From positions 10,292,001-10,356,000 of the forward strand of contig NC_067205.1 in NCBI RefSeq assembly GCF_026262505.1: a stretch of DNA of 64,000 nt. The letters run 5' to 3'. Shown here one piece after another: positions 49,050 through 58,318 of this stretch. Every line of letters starts with the position of its first letter. Positions within the stretch are counted from its first letter, which is position 1. Origin of the DNA: Trichomonas vaginalis G3. Its lineage: Eukaryota; Parabasalia; Trichomonadida; Trichomonadidae. The notes beneath the pieces are model-generated. The model saw nothing but the letters and a program-made list of their open reading frames with translations, had not been told where the DNA came from and did not search any database. Both the position numbers and the translations under genes were made by a program.

Positions 49050-52034
49050 TCATTGAACGCGGTACCATGCGAATACAGTCACAAATGGTGGCATATAATC
49101 TGCACCCGAACCTGTTGGATTTGTTGTGAAAGTATGGGCATGATTTCCTGCGGTTCCACAGAAAATACCTGCGCTTGAATCTACTGGGTCACTTGAAATA
49201 TCATATCTATGCATTCCCTGTCTATCCGAACCTGCTGCAAGATTTGTATAACCTCTTTTTGTTATTGAATGTGAATGACTACCTGTTGTGTTTGTAGTTC
49301 CTGTATGAGTGTGCGGTGGAAGGTTTGCTTCAGTAATTTTCTTCGAACCTCCTGTTTGCTTTGAAGAGTTAGCACAGTATAAGAATTTGTCTACAATCTG
49401 CTGCCATGTACCAAAACCTAAAACTGTTGCTGGATTTGTTGAGTTCATTGAAGTATAAATAGAGCCTATAGGATATAATGTTTGAAGAATCTGAGTCTTT
49501 AATGTTTGAAGCTCTGTTTTGTCTGCTTTCTTGTCATATAAATCTTGAGCAGTGAATTTAATATTATGTTCATCCTTCATGACATAAACATCTTTACATC
49601 TAATGTTTCTCATCGTCGTTATGTCGTCATCCGATGTTAAACCTTGTGGAAAGTTAGGAGGTTTACAATATAATGCATCCCCACCAGTTTCTTCAACCGT
49701 TCCTTCAATACTTTCTATAGCAACAGTTGAGAAGGAGTTATGTGTATGGTTCTTGTCTGCTTTCTTATCTAACATTGCTGGTAGTTCATGTGTTTCAAAG
49801 TTTCTGACATGACCTTCGATATTCATACATTTGTTATTTAAGGAGTTTAGTGTATCTTTTACGCTTGTACTTGGATTCTCTAAAGGTGCACTTGAACCAA
49901 GGGTATAGTTCAATATTATGTCGTCTGCTCTAACAGTAGTGAAGGATTTATGTGTATGGTTCTTGTCAGCTTTACTGTCTAATGTAGCTTGAAGTTCATT
50001 TATATCGGAGATGTTGTGTTTATGAGATTTCAAAACTTTGTTCATTGCTTCGAGTTCAACTTTGTCAGCTTTACTTTTAATAGCATCTTCAAACGTTATT
50101 TTTGCCTTAACTCTCAAAGTAAATCTTGGTTCAACTAATACACCATTAACAGAGAAAGTAGAGGCATAAATTTCATCGTTATAACTAAATGCTTCTGGTG
50201 CTTTACCTGTGTCATACTGTACAGTACAGCTTATGTCATAACCTTTAGCACGAATGTATTTATATCTTCTTTCATTAACATTTTTTGTCTTCGCTTCATC
50301 ACTTCGTGTTAAATATCCATGGTAGTCCGTTATAATCTGTTCGTCTGAAGTTATATAATGAACGTGGTTTTTATCTGCTTTTTCGGCTAATTTCTCATTA
50401 ACATCATTCACTTCTAATTCAACTCTTCCGCCAGAACTCTTATTATCATTAATCTTTTTCATTAATTCGGTAATTACGTCATAAAGACTATATTCTGTTT
50501 TCGGTTTTGTAAATAATGAGTCAAAATTTCTTTTCATCATTACATCGCTGACATTAATGATATCACCAATTCCTTTTTCATTTATTCTCTTCATTAATTC
50601 TGCAATAATGACGAATATATAATCTGTTAATTTATTCTCTTCATCGAGGGTTATAGAATGTTTTGAAATTGAATCATTAACTCCTCTAAATAAATCAATA
50701 ACTTCAGGATACACGTTTTTAATGTCTTGAATAACCCGACCAGTATCCTCGCCACTATGTGGCTCTGAGCCCGTTGGGCTCTGTTGTTCATGTTCTTCGT
50801 TCCCGTCGTTACGTGGTTTTATATCTCTAACCATCATCAACGCAGCCATAACCGGAGGGTTTGTTGCTACCTGTTCGAAAATCCGTCCGTTATGTACGGT
50901 ATATCTAAATAATTTCTTTGTGTTTGTTAAAACATTTGAAACAAGTCTTTTAAAACCATCTACAAAATTTCCTGTTTCACCTAATGTTCTTGCAGCATTT
51001 ACAAGCTCACCCATTCCCGCTTTTGACCCCAAAAACGTCCATATTGCATTTATTTCACTCTGTATAGTTGTCCATTCAGCGAAACTAACACCCGCATTCG
51101 CTAAGCTGAAAATGAAATTCAGTGGATCGAACTTAATTCCACCTTCTTTTTCAATTTCAACGAACTCACTAACATGAGATTTTAAATATTCTTTCGTTAA
51201 AATTGTTTTCCCCGATGTTATGTCATTAACGAAACTATCACCGTCAAAAGTTAACGAATTCAATTTCGTCGTTGATGCTTTTATTTCATACACCGCTTTA
51301 TCGATAGTTTTTGGCTCACCTTCTTTAGAAGCATATGAAACATTAATGAATGAATTATATGTATTCGTGAATGAATTAAAATCAATGATTTTCATTAATG
51401 ACGCCTTTAATGATTCATTAACTGTTGAATCCCTTAAAACAATTAATGAACTGTCGTTAATGAAAGGTACACTGCAAACCGTCGAGTTTGGATCAAATGC
51501 TGTAGTTGGTGCAGGAATATTAATGATATAAGTCATTAAATCATTAAGTGACGTAAATAATGTTGTCGTTTTTGATTTAATTTCTTTAGCATCTGTTATA
51601 TATGGTAATTTTATTTCTGTAGTTTCTGAATTAAAGATATTCGCTAAAATGTTTTGTAAACTGTTTTGAACAGCAGTATAAACCGTTGAATCCGGAACTC
51701 TTACGATTTCACCGTCCTTAATAAAAGGCATTGCACATGGTGTAGTGCTTGGGTCAAATCTTTCGGGATTATAATTCAACATATATTCTAACGCTTCATA
51801 TACAGACTTATATACTGTTGTGTCGTTATTCATGACAACTTCACCATTTACAATGAATGGCATAGTACATGGAGTTAAAATAGGGTCAAACTTTTCATAG
51901 TCCTTCCATGTTATGTATTTCTCGGTATTTCCATCACTGATAACAATATATTTGTCAGTAAGTGTGAGAGAGTATTGACCAAAATATAAACGTTTAGCTC
52001 TGTCAGCTTCATACGCATATGCAGCAATAGTCAT
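49050..52034 (-). CDS. Polinton fibre-like protein with phage-collar tip (994 aa)
   Basis: Open over its full length. Residues ~40-290 hold four imperfect repeats beginning FDP...(T/V)CxxPFI. The centre (~300-560) is helical. Residues ~560-860 contain repeated KADKNHTH/ADKVEL heptad-like segments, suggesting a trimeric shaft. The end has LYPIGSIYTSMNSTNPATVL, FGTWQQIVDKFLY, LPPHTHTG and a closing PPFVTVFAWYRVQ, as in phage tail-collar tips. A surface attachment protein is likely, from this resemblance. A GC-hairpin insert at 50751-50781, absent from copy A, adds 11 residues in frame. Confidence 0.82.
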   Translation of the reverse strand: MTIAAYAYEADRAKRLYFGQYSLTLTDKYIVISDGNTEKYITWKDYEKFDPILTPCTMPFIVNGEVVMNNDTTVYKSVYEALEYMLNYNPERFDPSTTPCAMPFIKDGEIVRVPDSTVYTAVQNSLQNILANIFNSETTEIKLPYITDAKEIKSKTTTLFTSLNDLMTYIINIPAPTTAFDPNSTVCSVPFINDSSLIVLRDSTVNESLKASLMKIIDFNSFTNTYNSFINVSYASKEGEPKTIDKAVYEIKASTTKLNSLTFDGDSFVNDITSGKTILTKEYLKSHVSEFVEIEKEGGIKFDPLNFIFSLANAGVSFAEWTTIQSEINAIWTFLGSKAGMGELVNAARTLGETGNFVDGFKRLVSNVLTNTKKLFRYTVHNGRIFEQVATNPPVMAALMMVRDIKPRNDGNEEHEQQSPTGSEPHSGEDTGRVIQDIKNVYPEVIDLFRGVNDSISKHSITLDEENKLTDYIFVIIAELMKRINEKGIGDIINVSDVMMKRNFDSLFTKPKTEYSLYDVITELMKKINDNKSSGGRVELEVNDVNEKLAEKADKNHVHYITSDEQIITDYHGYLTRSDEAKTKNVNERRYKYIRAKGYDISCTVQYDTGKAPEAFSYNDEIYASTFSVNGVLVEPRFTLRVKAKITFEDAIKSKADKVELEAMNKVLKSHKHNISDINELQATLDSKADKNHTHKSFTTVRADDIILNYTLGSSAPLENPSTSVKDTLNSLNNKCMNIEGHVRNFETHELPAMLDKKADKNHTHNSFSTVAIESIEGTVEETGGDALYCKPPNFPQGLTSDDDITTMRNIRCKDVYVMKDEHNIKFTAQDLYDKKADKTELQTLKTQILQTLYPIGSIYTSMNSTNPATVLGFGTWQQIVDKFLYCANSSKQTGGSKKITEANLPPHTHTGTTNTTGSHSHSITKRGYTNLAAGSDRQGMHRYDISSDPVDSSAGIFCGTAGNHAHTFTTNPTGSGADYMPPFVTVFAWYRVQ
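50751..50781. repeat. Paired GC-rich hairpins inserted in the fibre gene
   Basis: GCCACtatGTGGC and GAGCCCgttGGGCTC separated by TCT. The equivalent place in copy A (about 2100) lacks them: flanking sequence joins directly. The insert is 33 bp and keeps the frame, adding SPTGSEPHSGE to a loop between EHEQQ and DTGR. Confidence 0.92.
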
Positions 52035-52051
52035 ATTTTAATGAGAATAAA

Positions 52052-52828
52052 ATGTTGTTCTATTTGCAAAGTACAGACCCAAACGAATACGGGACAGTAA
52101 AGCTACAAACAAACTTAGGTCTACAGAATGAAGCACTTGCTTTCAGAGTTGTTGACTTCAATACTATCGCAACTTTTGTCATAACAGATGAAACAGATTT
52201 CATGGAGTTTGAAATAGATGGAAAGAAGCACGAAATAAGATTTCACAATAATGTAGAATATAAGATGGAAACATTAGCTGGAGTGTTAAATGCGCTCATA
52301 AATACTACAATAAACAAGGAGAACGAAGAAAACTTAATGAATGTTAAACTTATTGCAGGAGTTTTGAAGTTCAGTTATGCGAAGGAGTTTAAGATAACAC
52401 GAATGAGTCATAGAGTACAACTTCTTTTGGGAGCATACCATATGACATTTCCTTTGAAAAGTTTTGACAAAACGATTGAGATGAAATCTGTTCCATACGT
52501 ATGTTATGGCAATTGTTTATACATTGAGTCAAAAATAGCTAATGTCACAGGTATTTCAGGAGTTAATAGTAAAGGTTCAGTAGAATATAAATCCTTCTGT
52601 TATGAAGTAAATTCAATGTTCATTCCAAACGTTCCTGTCATAGCAACTCATTTAGGTAAATGGGTTCGCATTAGTCCTCATAATTTGAAAGACATGCAAT
52701 TCAGACTAGTTGACTTTCAAGGAGAGCCTGTAGAACTGAAGGCACCAGTGCGAATGACTGTTGAAGTAGACTTTTTAGAAAATATTAAATGCAACAGCTT
52801 ACAAGAGAACTCAGAGCTAAAAATATAA
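52052..52828 (+). CDS. Polinton protein, candidate minor capsid/penton-like (258 aa)
   Basis: Copy C counterpart of 3371-4147, differing at only a few residues. It is divergent with the fibre gene over a ~17-bp spacer with AT box (TTTTAATGAGAATAAA). Looks whole. Beta-rich; distant homologue in block B. Confidence 0.7.
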   Translation: MLFYLQSTDPNEYGTVKLQTNLGLQNEALAFRVVDFNTIATFVITDETDFMEFEIDGKKHEIRFHNNVEYKMETLAGVLNALINTTINKENEENLMNVKLIAGVLKFSYAKEFKITRMSHRVQLLLGAYHMTFPLKSFDKTIEMKSVPYVCYGNCLYIESKIANVTGISGVNSKGSVEYKSFCYEVNSMFIPNVPVIATHLGKWVRISPHNLKDMQFRLVDFQGEPVELKAPVRMTVEVDFLENIKCNSLQENSELKI

Positions 52829-53058
52829 AGTATGAATGTTATGTATTAGGTCATGAACTTTGGTTGTTGCTGTTTGATGAAACAAATGAGTTAGTTATGT
52901 CAGTCAAGAGAACAGAAAAAGGCGTCAAAGGCGCCGAGCGCAAAGCGCTATATTGTGTTAGTGAAAACTGCACCAAGTCAATAAGATTAGGTTTGCATTA
53001 TGAAGATGAGTTCGATACTGTTGAAGAAGTTTTGGATAGATATTACAAATTGCTTTAA
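52789..53058 (+). CDS. Small conserved Polinton protein with hairpin-encoded insert (89 aa)
   Basis: Counterpart of 4108-4350. A 30-bp GC-hairpin insert (52921-52950) adds GVKGAERKAL in frame between RTEK and YCVSE, which makes this protein about ten residues longer. It overlaps the preceding gene by 40 bases. Otherwise nearly identical to the copy A version. Confidence 0.68.
   Translation: MQQLTRELRAKNIKYECYVLGHELWLLLFDETNELVMSVKRTEKGVKGAERKALYCVSENCTKSIRLGLHYEDEFDTVEEVLDRYYKLL
52921..52950. repeat. Paired GC-rich hairpins inserted in a small gene
   Basis: GGCGtcaaaggCGCC and AGCGCaaaGCGCT. The copy A gene (around 4240) has an empty site with flanks joined exactly. The 30-bp insert keeps the reading frame. 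Confidence 0.92.
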
Positions 53059-53069
53059 TTTACTAAAAC

Positions 53070-53665
53070 ATATTTCAAACAAAGCTTATATTCTGTTGAA
53101 AGTTTTGTATACTCGTTCGAATATTTATACTTAAACTCAACTCCTGTAGTTCCTGGTGTTTCAATGATGCGGATGTTACCTATTTTCATGAATGGTGGCG
53201 TTTGACCACAGCATTCGATTTCAGGGTCGAGATAGTCAATGACACATTGTTTCCTGTTATTCGTGATATAACATTTTCAAGGTCCTCCTTTGTTAGAATT
53301 ATTTGGTTCTTGCTTATAAGATTTGTCAAAAGCTTCTTATCGTCTTTGAGTAAAATTGTTTGGTATAACTGAAGAAGGTAATGGTCTACGTTATCTGAAG
53401 GATTTGTTTGAACATTTGTGTAAGGGTTGTCGTTGGCTTCTCTTGAAAGAATTTGGTCCAGTGGTGGATACTCTAACTTAACATCTGATGTAGCGTTAGC
53501 GTTTGAAGCTGAGTTTAAATTCACGGATTTCAGTTCTGGTTCTTTTTCTTTCAAACACTGAACTATAGTTCTTTATGACAATATTGTTTGTCGTTCGTGA
53601 GTCAACATTTGATGTTGGTTCAATTGGAACATTAACGGCACCAGCTAAGATGGATTTGCTTCTCA
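53070..53665 (-). pseudogene. Copy C counterpart of the 197-aa Polinton protein (broken)
   Basis: Same region and order as 4432-5025 of copy A, with the disordered head (NLNSASNANATSDVKLEYPP). It is broken in this copy, at about two places. Confidence 0.65.
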
Positions 53666-53691
53666 TTTCATATAGAATAAAAACCTTTTAT

Positions 53692-54091
53692 ATGTATGAA
53701 ATGAACAATATACTCGACAAGGGTTTGAATGTAAAGCTAACGAATGAAAATATTGTTGAATTCACTGAGACAGGTGCTGTGTATAAAGATGTAGAACTAC
53801 TGAACAAAAGAGCTAAGGGAAGAAGCAGGAACATGAACAAAGGGTGGAAGCCTATAAAAATTTATGTCAATGATGGCTCAGGAGGTTCAAACATAAAGTA
53901 TGCAGAAAGTTATAGAGTTTATGCTCTCAAAGGTGAAAAGCCTTCATTTAAGAACAGCTATTCTAACGCATATCCTCAAAAGCTAACGGATGGGAAGTGG
54001 ATGATATGAATGACAGCAAAAATATTAACAGAAATGGCGACAGAGATGCATGGAATTTGTTTACCATCAGTCAATTGAAGGTTAAACTTTA
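53692..54091 (+). pseudogene. Copy C counterpart of the 133-aa Polinton protein (broken)
   Basis: Start MYEMNNILDKG at 53692 as in copy A, preceded by the same TTTTAT box. Nearly identical in sequence, but broken at about one place. Confidence 0.6.
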
Positions 54092-54973
54092 AAACAATGT
54101 TGGTCGTTCCCATGGAATATTTTTGACTTTAATGGTATTAGTCATGATATGAATCTCAAGGTATGAACGAGGAGAGATGAGAGACTTATATGCTTCCCAA
54201 ATTTCTTCAAAAGGTAATGTTATACCTGACTGTTTCCAAATGAGTTCAATATCATAACGTGAGAAACCTTGAAAGATAACGAAGTCAGTTATGAGACGTT
54301 TTATGTTTAAAGCTAAAAACCTCCATGTTTGCATAAGTATTGCTACAGTTAAGTGGTAATGTCTGACTTTAGTTATGATGTTAGCTAATGGTGAGTCAGG
54401 CTTTGACACTAAACCTTTTCCGGCGAAGTCGTCACAAACTAATAAAGTGTTTGAAGGATATTTTTTGAAGGGGTATTTTGAAAGTTTTGATAGAATGTAG
54501 TTTGTCAGTCGTTTCATATCGTAAACTCCTGAGTATTGACGTAAGTGGTGTTTGTCAATAATTCTTTCCATCTCTTCTGAAGTCTTTTGCATTCCTGACT
54601 GTATAAATCTCAATAGCATAATATTTCCTCTTACGTCGAATGTAACGTTGAAGAAATTCAATGAGTTCACTGTCTGGAACTTTAACGACAGAGGCTTGAA
54701 CTTTTGACATAAATGTTTTCGCTGTTGAGTCCATAGAGTCTGAAGTTGCTGATATAATGATTTGGTCATAGTAAGAGTCGTTTCCTAAACGCTCTGTTAT
54801 GAGTATATGACGAATGAGGTTAAATGTCTTACCTGAACCCATCTTTCCACAATAGAAATACACACCATTTGAACAGAATCATAGTCTTTGCTGAAAGGAA
54901 GAATGAGAGAAGAGTTAAGTTTGTCTGTAGTTTCATTCATGTCTTCATCTACGTCATGTATTAAATGCTTCAT
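54089..54973 (-). pseudogene. Polinton packaging ATPase, copy C (broken)
   Basis: Contains GKMGSGKTFN and LLVCDDFAG like the intact-looking copy A gene at 5449-6336, and shares its short bidirectional AT-rich leader with the gene at 54990. Broken at about two places. Confidence 0.85.
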
Positions 54974-54989
54974 TTTATCTCCATTAAAA

Positions 54990-55870
54990 ATGCAAGTCAG
55001 AAATATTCAGAACATAGCACCGAGTCTAACTGACAAGAGTATAAAGATATACTATGAACACGTTATGATGAAACCACCAAAATTCAAGAAAGTCAGTATA
55101 CTTATGAATATCCAAGACACTGGGTAGAGTATGTAGGAGGTGAGAAAGCTATTGAAATAAGACAAGTTAGAAGTATTCCAGCAGGAAGGACAATATTATT
55201 GAAGAACTTTAATGTTTTGAGGTATAATGATGAAACAAAGAAGCAAGATAGTTTTCCTGTTGCTGTGTATGTGAACCTAGACACAGGAGATGACATGAAA
55301 GTTTTTAACACAAAGCTTCAAACGGTAGTGAGAGAACAACTGACTGCGGAAGGGCATCCATTACCTTCAGAAGTTACCATAGCATATAATTTTGAAACAA
55401 ACTCAATAGATTTTAAAGTCATCTCTGCAAAGAAGTCAGGTTTTACATTTAATGAAGCAGATGTATATTCGAATGAAAACTTCAAAGCTATTGCATGGTT
55501 AGATAATGACGATTGCTTTAAGAAAATATTTAAATTCAGTGACTCAACGATGTCAATAGATGACCTTCGTGGAATGTTACCATCGACGTTTACAGTAGAA
55601 GGTTCAGCAGGATTGCTTACAAGATTGTCAATTGGTGGTATTTGGTCTCGTGAGAACATTGTTATAAAATCCAGTATAAGTGAATTTGCTGAAGAATCTA
55701 TATTATGTCTTTCAAACTACATGTATTCGCCACCGAAGCATTATAGTATAACAAACTTTGTCAGTAAGTTTAACATAAGACTTGTCGAACCTTCTTCAAT
55801 GAAAGATGTTGTGCTACCTAAAGATGGAAAGGATGGACTCATTATTGAGATGATTTTAATAGCATATTAA
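54990..55870 (+). pseudogene. Copy C counterpart of the 293-aa structural candidate (broken)
   Basis: Starts MQVRNIQNIAPSL and is nearly identical to 6353-7234 over most of its length. It appears broken at about one place near its start. Unknown function. Confidence 0.6.
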
Positions 55871-56095
55871 ATGAGCTTGTTCTTGAAGGTCATTCATGAT
55901 GAAATAACTGTTGTAGAAGATGTTAGCAATTGTTCAGACATTTTGAAGCGAATAGATGAGATAAGAAAGAAGTTAGATAGACCGCAAAGCGGTGAGGGCG
56001 AAGCCCGTGAGAATGTTTATGTTTCATTGACTTTCTCCAGTAACGAGAACTTTTATGAGATAATATTGAAGAGAGATGATTTTAATATGGTGTAA
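55871..56095 (+). CDS. Small Polinton protein with hairpin-encoded segment (74 aa)
   Basis: Starts MSLFLKVIHDEITVVEDV directly at the stop of the preceding gene. The GC-hairpin pair at 55982-56006 encodes PQSGEGEARE, as in copy A. The next gene starts directly after it (56096). Function unknown. Confidence 0.55.
   Translation: MSLFLKVIHDEITVVEDVSNCSDILKRIDEIRKKLDRPQSGEGEARENVYVSLTFSSNENFYEIILKRDDFNMV
55982..56006. repeat. Paired GC-rich hairpins in coding sequence
   Basis: CCGCaaaGCGG and GGGCgaaGCCC, identical to 7344-7368 in copy A. This pair was therefore present before copies A and C separated, unlike those at 50751, 52921 and 4368. Confidence 0.85.
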
Positions 56096-56610
56096 ATGGT
56101 AGCTTGGGCAGCTTTAGGCGCAATGGGAACAAAAGCATTAGCATTTGGAGCAAAAGCACTTGGGGCTTATGACGCAGTAAATAAAATGAGTGGAGGAAGA
56201 GTTTCGAAGACATTAGATGCAAATAAAGGAAGATTGGAGGCTGGGTTGCAAAGAAGTTAAGATTAAATAAAATAGGGCTCATAAATAAAGCATCCAATTT
56301 GGTTGCGACTGAGTCAGAAAATGCTTTAGGAAAGGACGATGAGTTTGCAAAACATGCAAAAGACTTTAATGACCAGATGAAAGGTGAAACAATGCATTTA
56401 AATAGAGTCGATGGAACTCTTCCTCCACCAGTAGTTCTTCCGTATGGTCCCTATGGAATGTATGGAAACCCTTACGAAAGACCATTTGACCCATTGACTG
56501 GTGGAAGTAACTGATATCATTACGGACGAAGAAGAAAGACAGTCAAGTTGGAGACAGACGTGAAGAAAGCAACTAAAAAGAAACCAAGGAAGAGAGTTAT
56601 AAAGCAATGA
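56096..56610 (+). pseudogene. Polinton basic, Ala/Gly-rich protein, copy C (broken)
   Basis: Counterpart of the 175-aa gene at 7458-7985: MVAWAALGAMGTKALAFGAK at the start and KKATKKKPRKRVIKQ at the end. Broken at about two places. Confidence 0.6.
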
Positions 56611-57266
56611 ATTCAAGGGTGAAAAAAGAGGTGAAAAAAGAGGTGATATCTCACCACTTCACCTAAATTTATTTTTGTGCTATGTTTTCATACGTGTGAG
56701 GGTGGTGATATCATTAATTTTTAAGTTTATTTTTATAATGAAAATTTTTATTTGGATGTAAATGACAGAACAAAAGCAACTCATACAAATCGAAAAATAT
56801 AACAAACATACATTTAAACATTTATTCTTCCTTCCTGAGCATAACATGTTCTTTCAAATACATCCGAGACCAGTTGACTTTTCATTGACTGTGTATAAAG
56901 ATAGAAATAGTTATATCATTAAACCATATGATGACGAAGGTAAGTTATGTAAATTGTACGTTAAGAAGTTAGAGAAAGTTTATGGCTTCAAGTATGACTA
57001 CAATAGGGTTAACACTGATGATGAAGATATTGAGGAAAATTTATGAGAACATTAGTGAAGTCGTTAGTGAGAACGATAGTGAGAACGTTTATTTTTACAT
57101 TAGTGAGTTCGTTAGTGAAGTGGTTGGCGGCTTTGTAAATATTTAAGGTTAAGTTGGTGTTTGTGTTTGTGTTGTAAAATATACGTTAACGGTTTTGTAA
57201 ATATTTAAGGTTATATTGGGTAAGGTGGAACGCAGTGCCACAGTACCCAAGATAACCATACTAACT
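56586..57266. repeat. Right terminal inverted repeat of copy C
   Basis: Inverse of 34740-35425. It carries a palindrome with half-sites (56616-56664), the 94-aa gene, six TTAGTGA(G/A)-type words between 57045 and 57122, the GTGTTGTAAAATATACGTTAA block, and GTAAGGTGGAACGCAGTG near the tip. It ends CCATACTAACT, then the target duplication TATGT. Confidence 0.93.
56762..57046 (+). CDS. Terminal-repeat-encoded Polinton protein (94 aa), right copy
   Basis: Same protein as 34960-35244 on the other end, read outward toward the tip. Looks whole. The leader TTTTTATTTGGATGTAA touches the start codon. Function unknown. Confidence 0.7.
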   Translation: MTEQKQLIQIEKYNKHTFKHLFFLPEHNMFFQIHPRPVDFSLTVYKDRNSYIIKPYDDEGKLCKLYVKKLEKVYGFKYDYNRVNTDDEDIEENL

Positions 57267-57271
57267 TATGT
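57267..57271. repeat. Target-site duplication of Polinton copy C, right
   Basis: TATGT, equal to 34735-34739. Removing one copy restores the hAT transposase frame (W-L-Y-I-Y-D across the junction), which supports these exact limits. Confidence 0.8.
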
Positions 57272-58318
57272 AGAGCCAGCGAGTTTCCGGGATTGATGGA
57301 ACCCTGATCTTGTATCTCGCTCTCATATCGTGATTCTTAAAGATAATGATAATCTGGTGAACTCTATTCATCAGTTCATTCAACAATGGACATTGCTTAC
57401 GTGCGTGGACAATAGCATTGTTCAAGACGTGGTTAAGGCAACGAATGTACACGGTTTGTAAGCCAGGGAAAAGGGCTCCTTCTAGCCTCCAGTGGCAGAG
57501 TCCTTTAACCTGGGCTGGCAAACCATCTCCGACTACTCCAGCTACGTGGTTTTTATTAACCTTAAGAGAATCAAACCACGTATGGTAGTCCTCGTATGTC
57601 CAATTAGTCGAAATTGTTGTGTCGAAGAATTGGTGGCGATCTGTTTTGCCTGGATTGCACACACAAGAGAATAGACCATGACGGCTGCTGTGTGTTCCGC
57701 AGTCCAGGGAAATTGAGAAGATGCGGAATTCCTCGCAGAACTTTAGGCCCCGAGAGGAGTCTGTTTTGCCTAAAGTAATCAATGCCTCTCTGACACCGCG
57801 CCGTGTGAACTCAATGTCTGGGATTGTAAAGTTGATGCCCTGTTCGCGATTGACTTTATTTTTAAGCCATTTGGCGAAGCTCTCTAGGAAGCTTTTAAAT
57901 GCTGGCTTCATTGTGGCATAAAGGCTTATATCTAGGCTCGCAATAAGCCTGGCAATGATCTCTTCTAACGAAGGATCATTACCAGAGCCAACTGCTTGCT
58001 GAGTATTCTCAACTTGGTGCTCAGCAGGAACGTAGTTGGGCATTGGGAGTAAAAATTTGCACTTATGATCTTTAAAATCATTTTTCCTGCTTTTTTTAAT
58101 GCATCGCACGAACTGCCCTTGAACTAATGTTTCACTACATTCGGCACAGTATGTAAAGAGCCTTCCTTTGTCTGATTGATTAGGCTCATTCTCATAATAG
58201 CCGATCGTAGTGAAACATTTTTTCCACACTTTGTTTCCAATGTTTCAGGAGTTGGTGGATATTTCGTCTTCTTAAATGGAATCCACTCATCATATACATG
58301 AGGATCCCATGCAGTCAT
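57272..58318 (-). pseudogene. hAT transposase, N-terminal part (with frameshift)
   Basis: Starts MTAWDPHVYDEWIPFKKTK at 58318. A one-step frame change near 58215-58230 separates the first ~30 codons from the rest. Next is a BED-type zinc-finger region (VWKKCFTTIGYY...YCAECSE) and the RNase H-like core with SISLDCGTHSS and GVVGDGLPAQVKG, which should hold the first two catalytic Asp residues, and a helical segment with CLNHVLNNAIVHARKQC. The frame runs into Polinton copy C and continues at 34739. Total protein would be ~700 residues, normal for hAT. Confidence 0.85.

Larger units (their letters stand above)
34740..57266. mobile_element. Maverick/Polinton copy C, both ends present (22.5 kb)
   Basis: Bounded by ~686-bp inverted repeats and TATGT target duplications, and inserted into a hAT transposase gene. 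Parts from the left: terminal-repeat gene, small membrane protein, major capsid protein, basic protein and a second structural block, family B DNA polymerase, unknown gene, KilA-N-related gene, unknown genes with a tRNA-like sequence, KilA-N gene, integrase, fibre, beta-rich protein, small genes, packaging ATPase, further structural candidates, terminal-repeat gene. Full length in structure but broken at roughly fifteen to twenty places. Near identity with copy A and of its own two ends suggests a recent insertion. Confidence 0.96.
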
